NCBI GenBank assembly: GCA_036676195.1
Contig: JAKFDK010000121.1
Span: forward strand, 24,285-88,284
Origin: JAKFDK01 sp036676195
GTDB lineage: Bacteria > Bacillota > Sulfobacillia > Symbiobacteriales > ZC4RG38
DNA length: 64,000 nucleotides
Direction: 5' to 3'
Positions 14,711 through 22,127 of this stretch are shown piece after piece. The stretch's first letter is position 1, and the number at the start of each line of letters is the position of its first letter. The notes beneath the pieces were generated by a model. That model was not told the DNA's origin and ran no database searches. It saw only the letters and a program-made list of their open reading frames with translations. The translations under genes and the position numbers were made by a program.

Positions 14711-15952
14711 ATGAAGCAACGCGTTGTGATCACCGGGTTAGGCGCAGTCACGCCGCTGGGTATAGGCGCGGCAGCCTTCTGGGAAAGCGTGAAGGCCGGG
14801 CGCAGCGGCGTCGGCCGAATCACCCGGTTCGATCCCCTTCAGATCGACTGCAAGATCGGTGCGGAGGTCAGGGATTTTGACCCGCTGCAGTTCATTGACA
14901 AAAAAGAAGCGCGGCGAATGGACCGGTATACGCAATTTGCCGTGGCAGCCGCCCGGTTGGCCGTCCAGGACTCCGGGCTTAACCTGGAAGCGCTGGACCG
15001 GGACCGGATGGGCGTCTACTTCGGCAGCGGCATCGGCGGCATGGAGACGTTTTCCGAACAAATGGAGGTCTTGCTGACCAAAGGGCCGAACCGGGTGTCT
15101 CCCTTCCTGATCCCGATGATGATTGCCAACATGGCGGCCGGCACGCTGGCCATTCACTTCGGCTTGAAAGGTCCGAACATGACCACCGTGACGGCCTGTT
15201 CATCGGCCAACAACGCCATCGGGGAAGCTTTTGACGCCCTGCGCGGCGGCAAGGCCGACATGATGATGACCGGCGGCTCGGAAGCAGCCTTTGTACCCAT
15301 CGCGGTGGCCGGGTTTGCTTCCATGAAGGCCCTCAGCACCCGCAACGAGGAACCGGAAAAGGCCTCCCGCCCGTTCGATGCCGGCCGCAACGGCTTCGTG
15401 ATGGGCGAAGGGGGCGGTGTGCTCATCCTGGAAACTCTGGAGCATGCCCAGGCCCGGGGGGCCCGGATTTATGCCGAGGTAATCGGCTACGGGGTTTCGG
15501 CTGATGCCTATCACATGGTACAGCCGCCCGATAATGGCGAAGGTGGCGCCCGCTCCATGGCCCGGGCCATCCAAGATGCCGGCATCAGTCCCGATGAGGT
15601 GGATTATATCAACGCCCACGGGACTTCCACGCCCCAGGGTGATATCGCCGAGACCCGGGCCATCAAGCACGTGTTTGGAGACCATGCCCGGTCCCTGGCG
15701 GTTTCCTCGACTAAATCAATGCACGGTCACCTGCTGGGGGCTGCCGGTGCAGTGGAAGCCATCGCCTGCATCATGGCCATCCGGGACCAAATTCTGCCTC
15801 CCACCATTAACCAGGAAATTTCCGATCCCGAGTGTGACCTGGACTATGTACCCAACCAGGCCAGACCGGGCCGGGTGGAGACAGCCCTGTCCAACTCCTT
15901 CGGTTTTGGTGGACAAAATGCCACGATCATTATCCGGAAGTTTCAGGGGTAA
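14711..15952 (+). CDS. fabF: 3-oxoacyl-ACP synthase II (KAS II)
   Basis: FabF elongates acyl-ACP with malonyl-ACP. The 413-residue protein has the Cys-His-His triad: Cys163 in TACSSANNA, His303 in NAHGTSTP and His340 in HGHLLGAAGAVE, with Lys335 in STKSMHGH. The ATG follows GGGAGGATAT. It is downstream of the acpP terminator, so its level should depend on read-through. rnc follows after 68 nt, as in many Bacillota. Confidence 0.97.
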   Translation: MKQRVVITGLGAVTPLGIGAAAFWESVKAGRSGVGRITRFDPLQIDCKIGAEVRDFDPLQFIDKKEARRMDRYTQFAVAAARLAVQDSGLNLEALDRDRMGVYFGSGIGGMETFSEQMEVLLTKGPNRVSPFLIPMMIANMAAGTLAIHFGLKGPNMTTVTACSSANNAIGEAFDALRGGKADMMMTGGSEAAFVPIAVAGFASMKALSTRNEEPEKASRPFDAGRNGFVMGEGGGVLILETLEHAQARGARIYAEVIGYGVSADAYHMVQPPDNGEGGARSMARAIQDAGISPDEVDYINAHGTSTPQGDIAETRAIKHVFGDHARSLAVSSTKSMHGHLLGAAGAVEAIACIMAIRDQILPPTINQEISDPECDLDYVPNQARPGRVETALSNSFGFGGQNATIIIRKFQG

Positions 15953-16020
15953 GTTCTTTAGCGGGGGCCGAACCGGGCCTCCGCTACCTTTATCCCGATC
16001 GAGGGGGGTGATGCACCGCC

Positions 16021-16725
16021 ATGCTGGATCAGCGGGTACTTGCATGGGCGGCCGAACGCCTGGGGCACGTGTTCCGGGAGCCCCAGTGGCTGGAGCAAGC
16101 TCTGACACACCCTACCCATGCTTATGAGGCGGGGGGCGGCGCTGTTTCCAACCAGCGACTGGAGTTCCTGGGCGACGCCGTCGTCGGCCTGGTCGTGAGC
16201 CGTTACCTGTTTGACACCTTTCCCACCTGGCCGGAGGGGGAACTGACCAAGATTCGGGCGGCGGTAGTTTCGGCACCGACTCTGGCCCGACGGGCCCGTG
16301 AGATGGGCACTGGGCAGGTGTTGCGGCTCGGGCGCGGCGAGGAGCAGATGGGGGGGCGGGAGCGGGAATCCAATCTGGCCGACGCCTTTGAAGCCCTGGT
16401 TGCTGCCATTTACCTGGATGGTGGCATTGACGCGGCCAGGGAACTGGTATTGCGTGAACTGGCCGGGGAGGTAGAGGCAGCCCGACAGGGGCGACTGCAC
16501 CCGAACTATAAGGCGCAGCTCCTCGAGTGGGCCCAGCGGGAATATGGCGTACCGCCCGTTTACCGGGTCATCGCGGAAACCGGACCCGTCCATGCCCGGC
16601 GCTACGGGGTTGAGGTACTGTTGTCCGGAGATCCGGCCGGTCGGGGCGAGGGCCACAGCAAACGGGCGGCCGAACAGGAGGCGGCCCGGGCCGCGCTTGA
16701 GAAGGTCCTGCCCGGGCGTGGATAG
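16021..16725 (+). CDS. rnc: Ribonuclease III
   Basis: RNase III cuts double-stranded RNA, including the rRNA precursor. The 234-residue protein has the catalytic signature LEFLGDAVVG from residue 47, with the metal-binding acidic residues, and a second acidic segment, NLADAFEALVAAIY. A C-terminal dsRNA-binding domain (about 160-232) ends with GHSKRAAEQEAARAALE. The ATG follows GAGGGGGGTGATG. In many relatives smc and ftsY come next; here spoVS and a transport cassette lie between. Confidence 0.96.
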   Translation: MLDQRVLAWAAERLGHVFREPQWLEQALTHPTHAYEAGGGAVSNQRLEFLGDAVVGLVVSRYLFDTFPTWPEGELTKIRAAVVSAPTLARRAREMGTGQVLRLGRGEEQMGGRERESNLADAFEALVAAIYLDGGIDAARELVLRELAGEVEAARQGRLHPNYKAQLLEWAQREYGVPPVYRVIAETGPVHARRYGVEVLLSGDPAGRGEGHSKRAAEQEAARAALEKVLPGRG

Positions 16726-16864
16726 CAGCCGGCCCGGGCAGCGCCGGTGGCTGCGCCGCGCTCGCCAGGTCAATCCGCGCGGGTTATTTGTATTGTAATT
16801 AGGGAAGTTCCGACCTTTCGCTCTATGAGATAGAAATTATTAGGGCAAAAGTTTTGATAAACTC

Positions 16865-16894
16865 AAAGGATTATTCTGGGCCACTGCTGAATAA
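16865..16894 (+). promoter_or_regulatory. Sigma-H promoter of spoVS
   Basis: AAAGGATTA (16865-16873) and GCTGAATAA (16886-16894) match the sigma-H consensus RnAGGAwWW and RnnGAATww at every defined position. The spacing is 12 bp. It lies 52 bp before the spoVS start. Bacillus spoVS is known to be transcribed by sigma-H, so position and gene agree. Confidence 0.85.
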
Positions 16895-16946
16895 AGGGGG
16901 GGATGAGCCAGCCACTTCGCACAAGTAGACGGGAGGAAGGGTACAT

Positions 16947-17210
16947 ATGCCCGAGGTACTAAAGGTGTCAGCAACATCGAAGCCCAAATCCGTTGCCGGG
17001 GCATTGGCCGCAGTACTGCGGGAGAGAGGCACTGCCGAGGTTCAGGCCGTGGGGGCAGGGGCCGTCAACCAGGCAGTTAAGGCCATTGCGATCGCTCGGG
17101 GGTATGTCGCCCCGAACGGGATTGACCTGGTGGCAGTACCCGCCTTCGCCGAAATCGATATTGAAGGTGAGGAACGCACGGCCATTCGATTTATTGTCGA
17201 ACCACGCTAA
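16947..17210 (+). CDS. spoVS: Stage V sporulation protein S
   Basis: SpoVS is a small Alba-like protein needed for normal sporulation; its loss in Bacillus blocks spore development at stage V. The 87-residue protein begins MPEVLKVSATSKPKSVAGA and keeps the family core GAGAVNQAVKAIAIARG and the IDIEGEERTAIRF end. The ATG has GGGAGGAAGG upstream. It is monocistronic, with its own sigma-H promoter and a terminator directly after. With the sigma-H site it shows that the organism forms, or descends from a line that formed, endospores. Confidence 0.97.
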   Translation: MPEVLKVSATSKPKSVAGALAAVLRERGTAEVQAVGAGAVNQAVKAIAIARGYVAPNGIDLVAVPAFAEIDIEGEERTAIRFIVEPR

Positions 17211-17225
17211 ACCTTGGCGAATCTG

Positions 17226-17261
17226 ATCCGGTCGGCACTAGCCGGCCGGATTATTGTTTTG
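17226..17261 (+). terminator. Intrinsic terminator of spoVS
   Basis: ATCCGGTCGGC and GCCGGCCGGAT pair over 11 bp with one G-T wobble and an ACTA loop, followed by TATTGTTTTG. It separates spoVS from the transport cassette. Confidence 0.8.
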
Positions 17262-17277
17262 TGAACAGAGAATATTT

Positions 17278-17343
17278 GTCCCCAAAATTGCAGGGACGTC
17301 GAGTTGTGTCGACAAGTTGCCACGATTGCACCTGGATGGCAAC
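17278..17343. repeat. Cluster of three short inverted repeats in the spoVS-transporter gap
   Basis: Three hairpins lie almost end to end. GTCCC/GGGAC is at 17278-17297, GTCGA/TCGAC at 17298-17313 and GTTGCCA/TGGCAAC at 17316-17343. The gap from the spoVS terminator to the next start (about 215 bp) otherwise holds only the promoter at 17371. The cluster could be a protein-binding region or the remains of a structured RNA; I match no known riboswitch. Confidence 0.5.
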
Positions 17344-17370
17344 AGGAACATGCCCCCTAATGGAGAAAAT

Positions 17371-17398
17371 TTGGTATTTAGGAGCTGATGAGTATCAT
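17371..17398 (+). promoter_or_regulatory. Probable sigma-A promoter of the ABC import cassette
   Basis: TTGGTA (17371-17376) and TATCAT (17393-17398) are 16 bp apart. Transcription would start near 17405. A perfect CodY half-box, GAAAATT (17365-17371), touches the -35, but the full 15-bp box matches only 9 positions, so CodY control is uncertain. Confidence 0.55.
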
Positions 17399-17477
17399 AG
17401 GTAATATGGGGGTGTTCTAACAGGTAATAGAACCGTTTCCTTGTTACTGTCAAATTGTTTTTGAGGGAGGCTTGCAG

Positions 17478-19487
17478 TTGAATCGGTTAGTGAATCTGGC
17501 CGTGACCCTGGCCGTACTGGCATCCCTACTGGTTGCGGCTCCTGCAGCGGCCGCCGGCCGTCCCGTAGTGGATGTCCGTTTCAACGGGCACCCGGTCCTG
17601 TTCGACGTGGAACCCCAGGTGGTGAACGGACGCAGTCTGGTGCCCTTCCGGAAGATCCTCGAGGCGATGGGCGCAGAGGTAGCGTACGACGCGTCCACCC
17701 AGGAGATCACCGCCACAAGGTCCGGCCGTACCGTGAAGCTGACCATCGACAGCACCACCGCCTATGTGGACGGCAATGCAGTCAGCCTGGAAGTCGCACC
17801 GGTCCTGATGGCCGGCCGCACCCTGGTGCCGATGCGCTTCCTGTCGGAGGCGTTGGGCGTGCGCGTGGACTGGGACGGCGACACGCGCGTGGCCAATCTG
17901 GTCGACAACGAATGGCCCAAGCGGGGTGGAACGGTCCACCAGGCCATGTGGAGCGAGCCAGAAGAAAAATTCAACCCCATCATTTCACAGAGCTACTACG
18001 ACAGTCTGATCAACAACCTGGTCTTTGACAGCCTCTTCTTCCTCGACGACCAGTGGCAGCCGCGGCCGAGTATGGCCACCCACTGGGACATCTCGGACGA
18101 CAACAAGATCTTCACCTTCTATCTGCGCCCGGGCATCAAGTGGCACGACGGCACGGAATTTACGGCCGAAGACGTGCGTTATACCTTTGAAATGCTGACC
18201 CACCCGGACTACAAGGGTCCAGGCAATATCGGTTACGACAGTCTGGTGGGTTACGACGAATTCCACGCCGGTCAGACGGCGCACCTGAGCGGGATCGAGG
18301 TACTCGACAAGTACACTGTCCGCTTTACCCTGAACAAGGTCCATGCTCCGTTCCTCTATTCGGTTGGCTACACCGGGATGATCGCCAGGCATCTGTACTG
18401 CCCTGAAGACTCCTACAGTGCCTGCACCGTCCCCGTGGCCGACCTTGGTACCGATCGGGATCCCCACCGGACGCACCCCATTGGCACCGGACCCTATAAG
18501 TGGTCCAAAGGGGTAACCAGCCAGTACTACGAGTTGGACGCCTACGACGGATATCATCTGGGTCGTCCATACGTGGACCGGCTGATCTGGAAGGTGCTGG
18601 CCCAGGAGACCGCCGTCATGCATCTGGGCACCGGCACTGTCGACGTGGCTGACGTGGACCGCACCGAACTGGCAGTTGCTGAGTCGATGGACAACATCAC
18701 CATCACAGAATACCCTGACCTGGTATGGCAATACCTGGGCTTTAACGTTCTGAAAGAGCCCTTTAATGATAGCGAGGTCCGGAAGGCTGTGGCCTGGGCC
18801 ATCGACCGCGAGGCCATCGTCAACGACCTGATTCAGGGCCACGCTTCAGTACTCTACACCCCGATCCACCCGCTGCAGTGGGCGTATGCAGAGAATGTCG
18901 AGAAGTACCCCTATAGCCCGGAAAAGGCCAGCAGCTTGCTTCAAGCGGCTGGCTGGCAACTGGGGTCGGACGGCGTCCGGGTCAAGGACGGCCAACGGTT
19001 GAGCCTCGAACTGCTCTATCCTTCGGGCAACGCCGTCCGCATGAACACGGCGCCGCTGATTGCCCAACAACTGAAGGCAGTCGGCTTCGACGTCACCCTG
19101 TCCAAACTCGACTTCCCCACTCTGCTCACCAAAATCGGTGGCAACGAGCATCAGGCCTTTCTGTTGGCCTGGAAGATCAACAGCCCCGATCCAAACCAGT
19201 TGGACGTATTCGGCAAGGACCAGATCGGCCCTGACCTGAACAACATGTACAACTGGTGGACGGCCATTTCGGAAGACCTGCTGCACAAGGGCGTGGAAAC
19301 CCTGGATGTGGAAGAGCGCATGACCATCTATGAGGCATGGCAGCAGCATGTGATGAACGAAGAGTTGCCTGTGTTACCGCTGTATGCCCCAAATCGCATT
19401 CTGGGTGTGAACAAGCGCCTGCACAACTATCGGCCTACCCCAATCAGTGAGCTCTGGAATTCCTGGGAGTGGTGGGTCGAAAACTGA
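17478..19487 (+). CDS. Solute-binding protein (family 5) fused to an N-terminal copper-amine-oxidase-N domain
   Basis: The 669-residue protein has a signal peptide (hydrophobic core, AAPAAAA cleavage) with no lipobox cysteine. Residues about 33-135 form a Cu_amine_oxidN1 domain with two repeats: VVNGRSLVPFRKILEAMGA and MAGRTLVPMRFLSEALGV. From about 150 it is a family-5 (OppA/DppA) peptide- or nickel-type binding protein: RGGTVHQA, the KIFTFYLRPGIKWHDG signature, then GTGPYKW. The TTG at 17478 is 7 nt after GAGGGAGG. It should deliver a peptide-like ligand to the two permeases that follow. The N-terminal domain may anchor it in the wall in place of a lipid. The fusion is clear; the ligand is unknown. 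Confidence 0.85.
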   Translation: MNRLVNLAVTLAVLASLLVAAPAAAAGRPVVDVRFNGHPVLFDVEPQVVNGRSLVPFRKILEAMGAEVAYDASTQEITATRSGRTVKLTIDSTTAYVDGNAVSLEVAPVLMAGRTLVPMRFLSEALGVRVDWDGDTRVANLVDNEWPKRGGTVHQAMWSEPEEKFNPIISQSYYDSLINNLVFDSLFFLDDQWQPRPSMATHWDISDDNKIFTFYLRPGIKWHDGTEFTAEDVRYTFEMLTHPDYKGPGNIGYDSLVGYDEFHAGQTAHLSGIEVLDKYTVRFTLNKVHAPFLYSVGYTGMIARHLYCPEDSYSACTVPVADLGTDRDPHRTHPIGTGPYKWSKGVTSQYYELDAYDGYHLGRPYVDRLIWKVLAQETAVMHLGTGTVDVADVDRTELAVAESMDNITITEYPDLVWQYLGFNVLKEPFNDSEVRKAVAWAIDREAIVNDLIQGHASVLYTPIHPLQWAYAENVEKYPYSPEKASSLLQAAGWQLGSDGVRVKDGQRLSLELLYPSGNAVRMNTAPLIAQQLKAVGFDVTLSKLDFPTLLTKIGGNEHQAFLLAWKINSPDPNQLDVFGKDQIGPDLNNMYNWWTAISEDLLHKGVETLDVEERMTIYEAWQQHVMNEELPVLPLYAPNRILGVNKRLHNYRPTPISELWNSWEWWVEN

Positions 19488-19553
19488 TGGCTGGCCGGGG
19501 CGGTCCGGACCGGATCGCCCCTTGCCCCGTCCCGTGAAGGAGGCTAACCACAG

Positions 19554-20510
19554 TTGGGCAAGTTTTTCGTCAGGCGACTTCTGCAAATGATTCCCCTGCT
19601 GCTGGGCGTCAGTGTGATGGTGTTTATGATTATGAAACTGGCCCCAGGTAACCCCCTGTCTACCCTTACTTTTGGCCAGACCAAACGCGACCCGGCTTAT
19701 GTGGCCAAACGGATGCAAGAACTTGGACTAAACGACGACTTGCATATTCAATACATAAACTGGCTCAAGCAAACGGCCAGTGGGAATCTTGGCTACTCCA
19801 TTCGCTTCCAGCGTCCGGTGGCGGAACTGATCAAGGAGCGGCTGCCCCAGACCTTGCTGCTGACCTGCAGCGCCCTTGTGTTGTCCATCGTAATCGCCGT
19901 GCCCATGGGGGTTATTTCCGCCATCAGACAATACTCGTGGTTTGATCAGGGATTGGGTGCCCTGGCCATCATGGGCATCTCGCTGCCGAGCTTTTTTGCC
20001 GCGCTCGTAGCCATCTATGTATTCGGGTGGTGGCTGGGCTGGCTGCCCCTTGGCGGCATCGTGAGCCCCGGCCAGCCTGATACCCTGCTCATGCGCCTCA
20101 GGCACTTGATCCTCCCGGCCACCGTATTTGCTGTGCGCGGCCTGGCGGTTTACACCCGCTTTACCCGCTCCAGTATGCTGGAAGTAATCCGGCAGGATTT
20201 CATCCGCTCGGCCCGGGCGAAGGGACTGGCTCAGCGGCTGGTCGTGTACAAACATGCCCTGCGAAACGCCCTGATTCCCGTGGTGACCCTATTTGGTTTT
20301 GAATTGCCCAATCTGTTCGCCGGCGCCGTTATTCTGGAGCAGGTATTCGCCTGGCCGGGCATAGGCAAGCTCAGCGTGGATGCCATTACGGTTCGGGATT
20401 ATCCCATTCTGATGGCCACCAACATGATCCTGGCGCTCCTGACCCTGTTTGGCAGTCTGCTGGCGGACATCCTCTACGCCATCGTTGACCCGCGGATCCG
20501 GTATTCCTAG
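19554..20510 (+). CDS. Peptide/nickel-type ABC transporter permease, DppB-like
   Basis: The 318-residue membrane protein begins GKFFVRRLLQMIPLLLGVSV and has about six helices. The permease EAA-type loop (QDFIRSARAKGLAQRLVVYKHALRN region) and the end LLADILYAIVDPRIRYS match DppB/OppB. It forms half of the channel for the preceding binding protein. The TTG start has GAAGGAGGC before it, 66 nt after the binding-protein stop. The cognate ATPase genes are not adjacent. Confidence 0.9.
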   Translation: MGKFFVRRLLQMIPLLLGVSVMVFMIMKLAPGNPLSTLTFGQTKRDPAYVAKRMQELGLNDDLHIQYINWLKQTASGNLGYSIRFQRPVAELIKERLPQTLLLTCSALVLSIVIAVPMGVISAIRQYSWFDQGLGALAIMGISLPSFFAALVAIYVFGWWLGWLPLGGIVSPGQPDTLLMRLRHLILPATVFAVRGLAVYTRFTRSSMLEVIRQDFIRSARAKGLAQRLVVYKHALRNALIPVVTLFGFELPNLFAGAVILEQVFAWPGIGKLSVDAITVRDYPILMATNMILALLTLFGSLLADILYAIVDPRIRYS

Positions 20511-20527
20511 AGAGGAGGGGACAGGCA

Positions 20528-21442
20528 GTGGCCGCTCCAACCCCGCAGCCCGCCCAATCTCCCGAACATCTCCGCCACGGACTGGCCGAGGCCCCGGTGA
20601 CATACGCCCGGATGGTCTGGCGCCGCTTCCGCCGGAACCGGCTGGCTCTGGTCGGACTGGGCATTCTGCTGCTGCTCGGGCTTCTCTCGGTGCTGGCGCC
20701 ATACATCAGCCCCTTTCCACGGGACAAGACAGACCTCAAAGTGATTCTGGCTGCCCCCAGCATGGTTCACTGGCTGGGCACCGATGAACTGGGACGGGAC
20801 CTGTTCACTCGCCTGCTTTGGGGCGGGCGGGTTTCCTATACGCTGGCCATTTCCTGTGTGGCTATTTATATTGCCCTGGGCGGCCTCCTTGGTGCGATTG
20901 CCGGTTATTTCGGCGGTTGGGTCGACAGTGTGTTGATGCGGCTGGTGGATGTCGTTTACTCCTTCCCGTTTCTGCTACTGGCCTTGACCTTGGTGGCGAT
21001 CTTCGGGCCCAACGTCACCAACCTGGTGTTCGCCTTTGTCGTCATTTACTGGACAACTCCAGCCCGCTTGATCCGGGGCGAATTCCTTAGCCTGCGGGAG
21101 CGCGATTATGTGGAAGCCGCCCGGGCCACCGGAGCGTCCAGTTGGCGCATCATGCTTCATCACCTGCTTCCCAATGCATTGGCCCCCCTGATTGTGCAGG
21201 CCACCCTGGATCTGTCTGTGATCATTCTGGCCGAAGCCAGCCTCAGCTACCTGGGCTTTGGCGTTCGGGATCCGGTTCCCACCTGGGGTAACATGCTGAC
21301 TAGTGCACAGTCCGTCACGGTATTGGCCAAACAACCGTGGCGCTGGATTCCGCCCGGCTCCATGATTTTTCTGTCGGTGTTGGCCATCAACTTTGTCGGT
21401 GACGGCCTGAGGGATGCTACTGACCCACGCCTCAAGCAGTAA
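20528..21442 (+). CDS. Peptide/nickel-type ABC transporter permease, DppC-like
   Basis: The 304-residue membrane protein has the long cytoplasmic N-terminus and first helix of DppC/OppC, then HWLGTDELGRDLFTRLLWG, a strong family mark. The EAA loop reads YVEAARATGASSWRIMLHHL. Its end (INFVGDGLRDATDPRLK) is typical. It pairs with the upstream permease. The GTG start has AGAGAGGAGGGG upstream. A lipoprotein gene, not an ATPase, follows after 36 nt. Confidence 0.9.
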   Translation: MAAPTPQPAQSPEHLRHGLAEAPVTYARMVWRRFRRNRLALVGLGILLLLGLLSVLAPYISPFPRDKTDLKVILAAPSMVHWLGTDELGRDLFTRLLWGGRVSYTLAISCVAIYIALGGLLGAIAGYFGGWVDSVLMRLVDVVYSFPFLLLALTLVAIFGPNVTNLVFAFVVIYWTTPARLIRGEFLSLRERDYVEAARATGASSWRIMLHHLLPNALAPLIVQATLDLSVIILAEASLSYLGFGVRDPVPTWGNMLTSAQSVTVLAKQPWRWIPPGSMIFLSVLAINFVGDGLRDATDPRLKQ

Positions 21443-21478
21443 GTGACTGCTGGGGACATTTGCCTGGAGGTGCCTTGA

Positions 21479-22009
21479 ATGCCCGCCTTTCACCGTGTCC
21501 TGGTTACCTTATTCGCCTTGACCGTGGCCGTAGCTCTGACCGCCTGTGGTGGGGAATCGGTCGGAAGCAGCAGCTCAGAGACGCTCGCTGCACCGAGTGG
21601 TCAGCCGGCTGCCCCCCAGCCCCAGGGACCGTTTAAACTGGGTGACGCCGTGCAACTGGAAGGCCTGAACTTTACCGTTCAAAAGGTGGAAGCATTCAAG
21701 TCAACCCTGGGTGCCAGCCGGGTCAGCGTTTTGCTGGAGGTTGCGCTGGAGAACCTGGGCAAAGATTCAGTGGGAATCAACAGCCTGAACGTGTTCAGGC
21801 TCGCCGGCCCCGACGGATCCACCTATCGCTATTCCATGCAGGCCCTGGCCATCAAGGGTGCAACGTTGGACGGCAGGGTGAATCCCGGGCAAAAAAAGGT
21901 GGGCTGGGCCGGATTCGACGTCCCCAGCCAGGACGGGGATTGGACCCTGATGGTCATTCTGCCGGCCGGTAAGGCTGAATACAAGTTCAAGATTCCTCAG
22001 CCGCAGTAA
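21479..22009 (+). CDS. Lipoprotein with a DUF4352-like immunoglobulin-type domain
   Basis: The 176-residue protein has a lipoprotein signal with lipobox LTAC, Cys23 being the lipid-modified residue, then a flexible Ser/Ala/Pro/Gln linker. From about residue 55 a beta-rich domain (GDAVQLEGLNFTVQKVEA, ALENLGKDSVGINSLNVF, and VNPGQKKVGWAGFDVP) fits the DUF4352 type found on many Gram-positive lipoproteins. It should sit on the outer face of the membrane. It closely follows two permease genes, so it may be an accessory of that importer, but no direct evidence exists. The ATG has GGAGG 8 nt upstream. Confidence 0.8.
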   Translation: MPAFHRVLVTLFALTVAVALTACGGESVGSSSSETLAAPSGQPAAPQPQGPFKLGDAVQLEGLNFTVQKVEAFKSTLGASRVSVLLEVALENLGKDSVGINSLNVFRLAGPDGSTYRYSMQALAIKGATLDGRVNPGQKKVGWAGFDVPSQDGDWTLMVILPAGKAEYKFKIPQPQ

Positions 22010-22022
22010 CAGGACAGGGCAT

Positions 22023-22047
22023 CAGGCGCCGGCTGTACCGGCGCCTG
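22023..22047 (+). terminator. Perfect hairpin after the lipoprotein gene
   Basis: CAGGCGCCGG and CCGGCGCCTG form a perfect 10-bp stem with a CTGTA loop, 14 nt after the stop. It lacks a T run, so it may be a weak terminator or an mRNA-stabilising end. Confidence 0.5.
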
Positions 22048-22127
22048 CGGCGCGTCCAGGCAGGTGTCACTCCTATCGGTGGCGAACAAAAACAAGTCAT
22101 GCGATACAGCCGCCTTTGGAGGAGTCC

